Part shown: positions 8,661-16,442 of the stretch, in pieces
Numbering within the stretch: the first letter of the stretch is position 1
How the letters are laid out: every line of letters starts with the position of its first letter
DNA from: JAGVIE01 sp964520905
GTDB lineage: Bacteria; Bacteroidota; Ignavibacteria; UBA10030; SZUA-254
Assembly: GCA_964520905.1 (NCBI GenBank)
Contig: CAZFQL010000002.1
Coordinates: forward strand, 124,001-188,000
Direction of reading: 5' to 3'
Length of the DNA stretch: 64,000 nt
Translations under genes and position numbers: made by a program
Notes under the pieces: model-generated
The model's input: the letters and a program-made list of their open reading frames with translations, nothing else
Told to the model about the DNA's origin: nothing
Databases searched by the model: none

Positions 8661-9854
8661 CTATCGTGCAAAAGTTTTGTAGACTTTTTCCATCGATGTA
8701 ATGTAGCGTTCCATTGTGAATGCATGGTTTAGTTTGTGCAAAGCGGCGCCGGTCAATTTACTCCGATCCGCACTCAGGCATTCGAGTATTGCCATGCAGA
8801 GCGCATCAGGATCACCCGCTTTGAAGAGGAAACCATTTTTGCCATGCTCAATCTGTTCGGGGATTCCACCGACATCAGCCGCCACAACCGGAATCCCGCT
8901 TGCCATCGCTTCGTAGATTGTTAACGGAATGTTCTCAAGCAGAGATGGACAAACCAGGACATCCAATGCCCGATAAATTTCAGGCATATCGTTTCGATGA
9001 GAAAGGAAAATTACTTTATCTTCGAGTTTTAATTCGCGATGGTATCGCATTACTTTTTCATGATATTTCTGAAACGGCAGGAATACATCGACAAATAATT
9101 GACCGCCCCTAACAATACCTTTTACATCGGAGCGCCGCTTCATAAGTTCAGCCATGGCACGCAGGAAAACAATGTGTCCTTTGCATGGATCGAATCTCCC
9201 AACCATCCCGATTAACTTTGTGCCGGATGACAGAGAAAGTTCCTTCAGGAGAAGATTTTCTTCACCAGATTCACGCGGACGAAAGCGGGATGTATCGACC
9301 GCATGATATATAACATCGATTTGTTTTGAAAGGAAAAGAGTTCTTCGTGTCAAATCATTTCGCAGTGCTACGGAATTGGCGACGATCTTTTTGACAAAAA
9401 TGATGGCGAGCAGATTGAAGACAATCATCCGTGACCATTCATAAAAGAAGATCAAGGTATACAAAACGGGAATGCGAAACCTTAGAGCGGGAGCCGCTAT
9501 CATCATAAGGGATAGAACATCGCCAACCTGAATTACATCGGGTCTATTCTTTTTAAAAAACCTGTACATCGTGATTGTATCTTTGATTAATTTCCAAAAC
9601 CTCTTGGGGTAGATAAGCGTTTTCAGCATTACGTTCTGAAACGGGAGAATATTTGTTTCTACACCAAGCGATTCGATCTTCTCGACAAATTCCCCACGCT
9701 TGTTAAAAATCATTATGGGCTTGATTTTCTCGCGGTCGATTCCACTGAGAAGATTATACAAAGCATATTCACCACCCCCCATTTCGGTGTAGAGGTTAAT
9801 GAACGCGACCGTCAATCGTTTATGTACGTCTGATTTTTTCGTATAAATCCTCAA
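8661..9854 (-). CDS. glycosyltransferase family 4
   Basis: 397 residues. The GT4 N-terminal loop is NLYTEMGGGEYALYNLL and the C-terminal donor motif is E307-x7-E315 (ENIPLTIYE) followed by AMASGIPVVAADVGG. The start at 9854 overlaps the end of the upstream paralogue by 35 nt; the next in-frame ATG lies inside the conserved glycine loop, so the overlap appears genuine. It is similar in layout and motifs to the 9820-11019 protein, suggesting an old duplication. Adds a sugar to the glycan exported by Wzm/Wzt. Confidence 0.87.
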   Translation of the reverse strand: MRIYTKKSDVHKRLTVAFINLYTEMGGGEYALYNLLSGIDREKIKPIMIFNKRGEFVEKIESLGVETNILPFQNVMLKTLIYPKRFWKLIKDTITMYRFFKKNRPDVIQVGDVLSLMMIAAPALRFRIPVLYTLIFFYEWSRMIVFNLLAIIFVKKIVANSVALRNDLTRRTLFLSKQIDVIYHAVDTSRFRPRESGEENLLLKELSLSSGTKLIGMVGRFDPCKGHIVFLRAMAELMKRRSDVKGIVRGGQLFVDVFLPFQKYHEKVMRYHRELKLEDKVIFLSHRNDMPEIYRALDVLVCPSLLENIPLTIYEAMASGIPVVAADVGGIPEQIEHGKNGFLFKAGDPDALCMAILECLSADRSKLTGAALHKLNHAFTMERYITSMEKVYKTFAR

Positions 9855-11019
9855 AAGATTGCGCGTATGTTTTCCAACTAAGCCGCTGTGATAAATTTTT
9901 ATCGTGTCCGGAATGAAAAATCGCTTTATCGAAATCGAGCGCCTTCATAATCTCGCGGACGAATGAGTCAGGGTTCTTTGGTTCGGCAACGAAGACACCC
10001 TGTCTTTCACGCAAGACTTCGAGCGCACCGACCGTCCGGCTTGCCACTATGGGTACGCCGCTCTCGTACGCTTCGAGCACTACCAAGCCGTAAGGTTCGT
10101 TATCTGACGGGCACACACAAACATCCAGCGCCGCCATAATTTCAGGAATATCACTCCGATGATCATAAAGTATTATTGATGATTGAAACTTCAATTCATT
10201 TATACGGCGAATAACTTCCTCTCTGAAGCGGGCAACTTCGGGGGCAACTTCACTTGTGATCGCTCCACCAACAATCAGAAAGCTGAGATCATTCCGTTTC
10301 TGAAGAAGACGCTTAGCGGCATCGAGGAATGTCAGATGTCCTTTCCACACTTCATACCGCCCAACAAGTCCGATGATTTTCTTCGCTGATGGAAGACCGA
10401 GCTTCGATATAATTTTCGCTTTCTCCTCAATGCTCCTCGGATAAAATAAAGTAGTATCAACACCATTATAAGCAACACTACTAATCTTCCTGAGTCCGAC
10501 GGTTTTATTCAGAAGATCATTCTTTACTGCCTCCGAATTGGCAATAACCCTGTCGACAAATAATAATGCAAGAAGATTGAAGAACCAATATCGAAATGTA
10601 CTATAAAAAACAATCACGCTGTAAACCACCGGCAAACGCAATCGAATGAGTGATGGAAGAAGAAGGAGGAGTGAAAAGACGTCGCTGCATTGTATAACAT
10701 CAATCTGCCGGTTTCGAAGAAGCTTCATGATTTTGAATGATGCCCGAATATTTTTAATAATATTCCCCGGTTTAAGAAGAGCGGTGGGATTCGACACAAC
10801 GAATGGGATGATGAAAGTCTCAATTCCATTCGCTTTAGCTTTATCAACGAATACTCCCTTTTTATTGAAGAGCATGATTGGTTCAAAACGCGAACGATTA
10901 AGATTGTTTGCAAGATAATAAACAGAATACTCCCCGCCACCAAGCCAGGTAAAAAGATTGAAATAGAGTACAGTTATTTTCTTAGTCGGCACAATTGATC
11001 CTGAGATACATCTCCACAA
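9820..11019 (-). CDS. glycosyltransferase family 4
   Basis: 399 residues and the first gene of the minus-strand cluster. N-terminal loop NLFTWLGGGEYSVYYLA; donor motif E308-x7-E316 (EPYGLVVLE). The annotated ATG gives a nine-residue leader; a GTG nine codons in (position 10992), preceded by AGGA, would begin the protein at VPTKKITVLYFN, closer to the family norm, so the start is uncertain. Probable role: sugar transfer during O-antigen-like chain synthesis. A divergent promoter pair with the 11242 gene is expected in the 222-nt spacer. Confidence 0.85.
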   Translation of the reverse strand: MWRCISGSIVPTKKITVLYFNLFTWLGGGEYSVYYLANNLNRSRFEPIMLFNKKGVFVDKAKANGIETFIIPFVVSNPTALLKPGNIIKNIRASFKIMKLLRNRQIDVIQCSDVFSLLLLLPSLIRLRLPVVYSVIVFYSTFRYWFFNLLALLFVDRVIANSEAVKNDLLNKTVGLRKISSVAYNGVDTTLFYPRSIEEKAKIISKLGLPSAKKIIGLVGRYEVWKGHLTFLDAAKRLLQKRNDLSFLIVGGAITSEVAPEVARFREEVIRRINELKFQSSIILYDHRSDIPEIMAALDVCVCPSDNEPYGLVVLEAYESGVPIVASRTVGALEVLRERQGVFVAEPKNPDSFVREIMKALDFDKAIFHSGHDKNLSQRLSWKTYAQSFEDLYEKIRRT

Positions 11020-11201
11020 TAGCTGGATTAAACAGATTATGGGGAGCAGGTTGGTGAATAAAATCGCTTAAAATTTCATAAAAGTTACAGAATATAACCC
11101 AAAGAGTCAAGATATGCGAAGTGTGCTTAGTTCACTGCCCTATAAATAGTCTAACTTGTTAAACTCTGTGTAATTTTCTTTTCGGACAAAAAAGAAATTT
11201 A

Positions 11202-11231
11202 TTGCATTGTATTTAATCTTTGTCGTATATT
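11202..11231 (+). promoter_or_regulatory. putative sigma-70-like promoter
   Basis: TTGCAT (11202-11207), an 18-nt spacer and TATATT (11226-11231) lie directly upstream of the ATG at 11242. Transcription would begin only a few nt before the start codon and no clear Shine-Dalgarno is present, so a leaderless or very short-leader mRNA is implied. Confidence 0.4.
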
Positions 11232-11241
11232 CACATCACTC

Positions 11242-13221
11242 ATGAATGTTGCAGGAAAAATAATATTCATATTTTGTTTTATTTTTATCCTACTCCACAT
11301 CTGGGGTGCTGCCAACCCATCCCATATAAACTGGGGGTTTCAATCATTTGCATATTACGATATCAGCACGTCGGTGATCGTTTTGATATTAATTCTGACG
11401 CTATTTATTCCATCGATCTTGCGTTTTTGGATTCGAACATTAGAACGCGGAACTGAGATATTTTCCGCTTTGCCGAATACGGTCGTTCTTCTCGGTTGTG
11501 CCGCCATATTAATATTTTTATCACTGCAATTTCCTTCCCGTGGTTTATTGTTAGGCGACAGCAAGTTAATACTCCTTACCACGAACGAGCTTCCGGAGAA
11601 TCCGTTGGTATCGGCAAATTTTAGAAATCAACCGCTCGTTCTTGCATCACTACACGGGATGGAGAGTGTTCTTGCTTTCATCGGGATCCACGGCATAAAG
11701 AATATTTACATCTGGACGGATATTATTGCGGGCATTATTTTCCTTGGGATAGTTTATTTGTTTTTGTTAAACGAAAAAATATCGAGTATTGAAAAATTTT
11801 TAGCCGGACTGTTTATTTTCGCCGGAGCGGGCAGTCAGTTTTTCTTCGGATACATTGAAAACTATGCACTACTGTATGCATTTATAACCGGCTACGTTGT
11901 AACGGCTTTACTTGTTTTACAGAAAAGAATTCACGTCCTCGTCCCGGTAATTTTATTCGTTAGCATTGCCGGACTGCATCTTGGCACCCTGATATTTTTC
12001 CCAAGCATCATACTTCTTCTCATTTTATCATGGCAAGATAACAAGCGAACTGTCATAGTTCTTTCAACTCTTCTCCCAGTGTTATTATTACTTTTAATAT
12101 ACCTGAGTAACTACGGCATACATCAGTTCATCGTTCGGATTCAGGCTGCTTTCATGTATGATTTTTTGCCATTTTTTAAGCCCATCCACGGAATTCCTTA
12201 TACCGTATTTTCATGGGTACATTTAGTGGAATGGATTAATTTAAACTTCGTCATTGTGCCGCTGGGGTTGATCCCGGTGATAATAATTTTGATTGCCAAC
12301 CGCCATAAAATATGGCAAAGTAATAAAGAACTACTGTTCCTGATAATGACAACGGTTTGCGGATTAATATTTACATTTATCATGATTCCCGCATTAGGTA
12401 TGTTTCGCGACTGGGACTTGATGGCGAGTTTTTTTATTCCACTCATTATTCTTTCTTTATACCTCTTCACTCATTACTTCAGCGGCAATGTACGCAAGCA
12501 GGTAATCGCCGTGATAGCGCTTATATCCGTTACTCATACTGCATTCCGGATAGGTGTAAATGCGGATGAAGATAGACATATCCGTCACGCCGAGATCATG
12601 GCACAGCCGTCATTACTTAGTACGTTTGCACAGCAATTATACTACGATAGGCTGGCAAATGTTTTTTGGGAACGAAAAGATTATGCAAAAACCAAATTAT
12701 GGTACGAGCGTTATTTGACTATAGACAGCACGAATCCCCGTATCATTGCCAATTTATCGGATGTCTATAAAAAATTGAATGAAACCGAAAATGTATTTCG
12801 GATGCTAAAACGATCCGCAGAATTAGGAGCGAAAAGCCCCAGAGTCTATATCAATCTTGGAGTAGAATATTACAGGCACGGTGATATACAAAATGCCATC
12901 AGAGTAACAGAACAGGGTCTAAAAATCGATCCCAAGCAACCGATTTGCCATGCGCATCTTGGTCTTTATTATCTGCAATTAGGTAAATACGCACAAGCTG
13001 CAGACCATTTTGAAAACTCCCTGCGTTTAGGGATGAGGGATCCTGTCGTGATAAAACATGCCGGGAATGCGCGCTTTGCACTCAATCATTATGCTAAAGC
13101 AGTGGAGCACTATAATAACTATATTCGTATTAATCCATCCGATTCACTTGTGAAAGAAAAAATAATTAAATTAAAAGTGATGCTAAGTTCCAATACTCCA
13201 AAATCAAAAAAACAAAAATAA
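11242..13221 (+). CDS. polytopic membrane protein with C-terminal TPR repeats (GT-C/TMTC-like architecture)
   Basis: 659 residues. Residues 1-430 contain roughly ten or more hydrophobic helices; conserved loop motifs shared with the next gene are LLGDSKLIL, NFRNQPLVL, FFFGYIENYALLY and FRDWDLMASFF. The acidic residue in the first extracytoplasmic loop (LGD) and the Y-x-E motif recall GT-C lipid-linked sugar transferases. Residues about 460-650 are TPR-like helices (NLGVEYYRHGDIQNAIRVTEQGLKID). TPR plus a GT-C-like membrane domain is the layout of eukaryotic TMTC O-mannosyltransferases, but I cannot show homology. No catalytic assignment made. Spacer to its paralogue is 20 nt, so both are probably cotranscribed. 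Confidence 0.7.
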   Translation: MNVAGKIIFIFCFIFILLHIWGAANPSHINWGFQSFAYYDISTSVIVLILILTLFIPSILRFWIRTLERGTEIFSALPNTVVLLGCAAILIFLSLQFPSRGLLLGDSKLILLTTNELPENPLVSANFRNQPLVLASLHGMESVLAFIGIHGIKNIYIWTDIIAGIIFLGIVYLFLLNEKISSIEKFLAGLFIFAGAGSQFFFGYIENYALLYAFITGYVVTALLVLQKRIHVLVPVILFVSIAGLHLGTLIFFPSIILLLILSWQDNKRTVIVLSTLLPVLLLLLIYLSNYGIHQFIVRIQAAFMYDFLPFFKPIHGIPYTVFSWVHLVEWINLNFVIVPLGLIPVIIILIANRHKIWQSNKELLFLIMTTVCGLIFTFIMIPALGMFRDWDLMASFFIPLIILSLYLFTHYFSGNVRKQVIAVIALISVTHTAFRIGVNADEDRHIRHAEIMAQPSLLSTFAQQLYYDRLANVFWERKDYAKTKLWYERYLTIDSTNPRIIANLSDVYKKLNETENVFRMLKRSAELGAKSPRVYINLGVEYYRHGDIQNAIRVTEQGLKIDPKQPICHAHLGLYYLQLGKYAQAADHFENSLRLGMRDPVVIKHAGNARFALNHYAKAVEHYNNYIRINPSDSLVKEKIIKLKVMLSSNTPKSKKQK

Positions 13222-13241
13222 ATTCATTCATAATTGCCGAC

Positions 13242-15209
13242 ATGTTACGATTAAAATATTTTTTACTTGCCGCCTGCGCCATCGTTGTCTTGCTTCATAT
13301 CTGGGGAGCGGTCTATCCCTCACATGATAATTGGGGAGTTCATTTTTTCGGTTTTTACGATGTATGGATTTCTATTTCAGCATTGGCATTGGTTATCCTA
13401 TTCACAATTCCGAAAGTTCAATCATTTGTAATCCGGTACATAGACCGGTTTGCCCGCATACTCAGAAAATTACCTTTCCCAATAATTTTTGTTTTGATAT
13501 CGGCAATATTGATCGGTTTAATCTATTTATTTTCAGCAAAACTGCATCTTCTTGGAGATGGTGCCATACTTCTGCGTTCTGTGTCGCGGGGTATTACAGG
13601 CGATGAAATCACATTAAGCTTCCGCAATCAGCCGCTGATGTTCTGGATTTACCGAACGGCGATGGCTCTTCATCCTTTCGAAGCCGCACCCAATCCTTAT
13701 ACTGTTTATTACGCTATCGATATTATCGCCGCGTTATCCTTCCTCGCTTTGGTATTCTGGAGTTTACGATATTCACAACAACCATTTGTAGAGAGAGTAT
13801 TATTGGGATGTTTCTTGGTATTCTCAGCAGGTACCCAATTTTTCTTCGGTTACGTCGAGAATTATGTACTACAGTATGTCATGACGGCGGCATATGCCCT
13901 TACAGGGTGGTTTACGTTAGAAAAGCGTGTCTCAATAATCATCCCGATCTTGTGTTTTATATTATTGGTTATGCTTCATCTTGGCGATCTTGTCTATCTT
14001 CCAAGTTTGATTTTACTGATCGTTTTTAAATTGAAGAAGAACAAGCTTCAAGCCGCATTATTTCTTTTTATTATCGGTATTGCAGGAGCGGCTATAATGT
14101 ATTTTGTTGGATTCAACCTGATCGATATGACACGTCATCTTAAAACCGGCTCGGTTGACTTTCTCCAGCCGTTCACAGCAATCGGCGGTGGATTTCCCTA
14201 TCCAATGTTTTCGTTCGCCCATTTACTCGATTGGTTCAATGATTTGATGCTTGCAGCCCCGTTCGGACTTGTCATTGCAGTGATTCTTATTCTGATCTTA
14301 CCGGCTGAACGGCGATGGAAAAATCCTGTTTTATTATTTCTTTTAGTCACCACGTTCAGTGGTCTTTTGTTCACGTGGGTCATCAACAGCGGCTTGGGAC
14401 TTGCGCGCGATTGGGATTTGTTTGCAAGTTTTTTCATGCCCCTGACAATTCTTTCCTTCTATCTGCTGAATCAACCGATTGAGATACTTTTAAGACGAAA
14501 TATTATTTTTTTGATCGTTGTAATTCTCTTAATTCATACCGCATCGTGGATAGGTGTGAACGCTTCCCCGGACAAGCATCTGACAAGGATGCAATCCCTC
14601 AACGATCCGAAGTATCTTTCAAGGGGGACACAACTGACGTATAACGAATCACTGGCGAATTTCTTTTTCGATAACCAGAGGTACGGTGATGCACGGATTT
14701 ACTACGAACGTTACATGGTGATCGACTCGATGAATCCACGCATCATCGGGAACATTGCCGATGTTTTTAGAAAATTAGACGAGCGAGAGAAATATTTTTA
14801 TATGCTTAATCGCGCCGTGGCTAATAATAGTCCGGACCCCGGTGTGTATTCCAACTTAGGAGTGGAATACGCCAATCGCAGAGATACTGCTCGTGCAATT
14901 CAATTGAACGAGAAAGCGATCGCAATAAATCCTACGATGCAGAAAGCACATGCAAATCTTGGGATTTTATATATGAGCACGAAAAATTATAAGCTTGCAG
15001 ATCAGCATTTCACTGCTGCAATTAATCTTGGAATGAGAGAGCCGGTACTTTTCCGCTATGCGGGAGATCTTTGTACTTTAACGGGTGACTACGGAAGAGC
15101 TTTGGAGTATTACGACACTTATCTTTCTTCGAATCCGGCTGATAAGCGTGTTCAGCAGATGAGAAACGAAATATTTAAGAATTCCAGAGCCGGACAACAA
15201 AAACCTTAA
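13242..15209 (+). CDS. polytopic membrane protein with C-terminal TPR repeats, paralogue of the preceding gene
   Basis: 655 residues and collinear with 11242-13221 over its whole length: both start with a hydrophobic helix containing LLHIWGA, then share LLGDGAILLRS, SFRNQPLMFW, FFFGYVENYVLQY, ARDWDLFASFFMP and a TPR tail (NLGVEYANRRDTARAIQLNEKAI). This is a tandem duplication with considerable divergence between copies. The membrane half probably faces a lipid-linked substrate and the TPRs a protein partner, by analogy with TMTC-type proteins; this is inference. Position between two polysaccharide clusters supports a role in glycan or glycoprotein assembly. Confidence 0.7.
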   Translation: MLRLKYFLLAACAIVVLLHIWGAVYPSHDNWGVHFFGFYDVWISISALALVILFTIPKVQSFVIRYIDRFARILRKLPFPIIFVLISAILIGLIYLFSAKLHLLGDGAILLRSVSRGITGDEITLSFRNQPLMFWIYRTAMALHPFEAAPNPYTVYYAIDIIAALSFLALVFWSLRYSQQPFVERVLLGCFLVFSAGTQFFFGYVENYVLQYVMTAAYALTGWFTLEKRVSIIIPILCFILLVMLHLGDLVYLPSLILLIVFKLKKNKLQAALFLFIIGIAGAAIMYFVGFNLIDMTRHLKTGSVDFLQPFTAIGGGFPYPMFSFAHLLDWFNDLMLAAPFGLVIAVILILILPAERRWKNPVLLFLLVTTFSGLLFTWVINSGLGLARDWDLFASFFMPLTILSFYLLNQPIEILLRRNIIFLIVVILLIHTASWIGVNASPDKHLTRMQSLNDPKYLSRGTQLTYNESLANFFFDNQRYGDARIYYERYMVIDSMNPRIIGNIADVFRKLDEREKYFYMLNRAVANNSPDPGVYSNLGVEYANRRDTARAIQLNEKAIAINPTMQKAHANLGILYMSTKNYKLADQHFTAAINLGMREPVLFRYAGDLCTLTGDYGRALEYYDTYLSSNPADKRVQQMRNEIFKNSRAGQQKP

Positions 15210-15363
15210 CGGAAGATTATCGTCAATCTTTATTTCTTTTTAACTTAATTCTCGCTTTCCCGAAGATTGAGAACCAAATGACAGTCAAGACTGCTTGTGG
15301 GAAAAAATCACACGCAAACCACAATAGAACACGATTATAATTCGATACTATCCTATCCTGCGG

Positions 15364-15404
15364 AAAAAAACAAGCCACAAACATCTATCAGATGTCTATG
15401 GCTT
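15364..15404 (-). terminator. rho-independent terminator of the tRNA gene
   Basis: On the minus strand a 15-bp stem (15372-15404, two wobble pairs, one mismatch, 3-nt loop) begins four nt after the tRNA discriminator base and is followed by GTTTTTTT. It is immediately downstream of the tRNA. Confidence 0.85.
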
Positions 15405-15407
15405 AAG

Positions 15408-15481
15408 TGGGCCCTGTAGGACTTGAACCTACGACCCGCAGATTATGAGTCTGCTGCTCTAACCAACTGAGCTAAGGGCCC
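15408..15481 (-). tRNA. tRNA with CAT anticodon (Met or lysidine-modified Ile2)
   Basis: A complete 74-nt cloverleaf: acceptor GGGCCCT/AGGGCCC, D-arm TAGCTCAG..GAGC, anticodon stem GCAGA/TCTGC with loop CTCATAA, T-arm with GGTTCAAGTCC, discriminator A, no encoded CCA. The CAT anticodon is shared by elongator tRNA-Met and tRNA-Ile2. The 5' half (CCCTTAGCTCAG) resembles E. coli ileX more than metT, so Ile2 is slightly favoured; the choice depends on TilS identity elements I cannot evaluate. Confidence 0.93.
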
Positions 15482-15571
15482 CTTCGATTTTACGTTCTAT
15501 TCATCAAAATCGACTAAAATATACCACTTTTTGAGCTCAATTCAAAGAGTTTTGAAGAAAAAAAATCATCA

Positions 15572-15600
15572 TTGACTCAATTGCAGGAATTTCATATATT
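15572..15600 (+). promoter_or_regulatory. strong sigma-70-like promoter
   Basis: TTGACT (15572-15577), exactly 17 nt, TATATT (15595-15600). It points toward the zinc-ribbon gene and rpsU and would give a leader of about 135 nt before the ATG at 15744. The leader holds a short TGGGA/TCCCA hairpin but no recognised riboswitch. Confidence 0.65.
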
Positions 15601-15743
15601 AAACTAATGAATTTTATTTGGAATCACCCGCATTTGTATATAAAAGTCAATCTATTATCACAGTCTACGCTTTTGGGAGGTAGCAATTCCCAGAACACAT
15701 CGTCTTTTAAGCAGACCAAACATTCACTTTAAGGGGAATGCCT

Positions 15744-16139
15744 ATGGCTCGTACGAAATATTCAGAACAATTTTGTGCTTACTGCAACAAAGAAACAAAG
15801 ATGGTTTTGGTTGGAACCATGGAGGGACAGACGGGAAAAATTTGGTATAAATGTACTCGCTGCCACTATACAAGTCTTTTAGAAGACAGCATGTCATCTG
15901 ACCAGATAAACGGTAAGCTTGATCCGTTAACCGCAACGGTGTATAAACCGTGCCAGTGTTTCAAAATTGGAGAAGCAATCTTCCACAGCGAGTGGAACGA
16001 TGTTGGCAAAGTATTAAGTAAATTAAAAACATCCGATGGAAGCCATGCAATCGTCGTTTCTTTCGCGAAGCTGGGACAAAGAAAATTAATTGAAAATTTA
16101 CAAGAAGAACCAATTTTGGAATTAACAACAACGGAGTAA
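15744..16139 (+). CDS. small zinc-ribbon protein with a C-terminal SH3/tudor-like domain
   Basis: 131 residues from the ATG at 15744. An earlier in-frame ATG at 15738 sits only a couple of nt after AAGGGG, whereas 15744 has a proper spacing, so the later start is preferred. CAYC and CTRC, about 25-30 residues apart, form a four-cysteine zinc ribbon. The C-terminal half (FKIGEAIFHSEWNDVGKVL, AIVVSFAKLGQRKLIENL) matches a conserved uncharacterised family in Deltaproteobacteria-like genomes and resembles the 'G..V.H..FG.G.V' barrel of CarD/UvrD tails. A nucleic-acid or RNA-polymerase-binding role is plausible but unproven. Probably cotranscribed with rpsU. Confidence 0.7.
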   Translation: MARTKYSEQFCAYCNKETKMVLVGTMEGQTGKIWYKCTRCHYTSLLEDSMSSDQINGKLDPLTATVYKPCQCFKIGEAIFHSEWNDVGKVLSKLKTSDGSHAIVVSFAKLGQRKLIENLQEEPILELTTTE

Positions 16140-16174
16140 CTTATTGAAAAAACAATCGGAAGGGGGTGAACGGT

Positions 16175-16369
16175 ATGGTTGGTATCATGATCCAGGAAAA
16201 TGAGAATATCGACCGTGCGATACGAAGATTTAAGAAAAAGTACGAACGCTCAGGAATTCTGAAGGAAGTAAAAAAACGTTCGTATTTCACCAAACCTTCT
16301 GTAAAGAAGCGGATGGAAAAAATCAAAGCTGTCCGCCGCGCTCATAGAACTATGATGGAAGAAATGTAA
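16175..16369 (+). CDS. rpsU: 30S ribosomal protein S21
   Basis: 64 residues: MVGIMIQENENIDRAIRRF, then KKKYERSGILKEVKKRSYF and KPSVKKRMEKIKAVRRA, the basic two-helix S21 pattern. The reading frame also permits a GTG at 16166, but AGGGGG precedes the ATG at 16175 at normal distance. S21 binds the 3' region of 16S rRNA and assists initiation. Followed by a rho-independent terminator. Confidence 0.93.
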   Translation: MVGIMIQENENIDRAIRRFKKKYERSGILKEVKKRSYFTKPSVKKRMEKIKAVRRAHRTMMEEM

Positions 16370-16394
16370 TTGATTATTTCATCATGTAAATTGT

Positions 16395-16430
16395 AAAAAG
16401 GGTCGATCTTTGTATCGGCTCTTTTTATTT
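16395..16430 (+). terminator. rho-independent terminator after rpsU
   Basis: A 13-bp inverted repeat (AAAAAGGGTCGAT / ATCGGCTCTTTTT, loop of six) followed by ATTTTG. The A-rich 5' arm and T-rich 3' arm make it potentially bidirectional, serving also the convergent YfhO gene ending at 16443. Confidence 0.85.
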
Positions 16431-16442
16431 TGTCTACGACCT

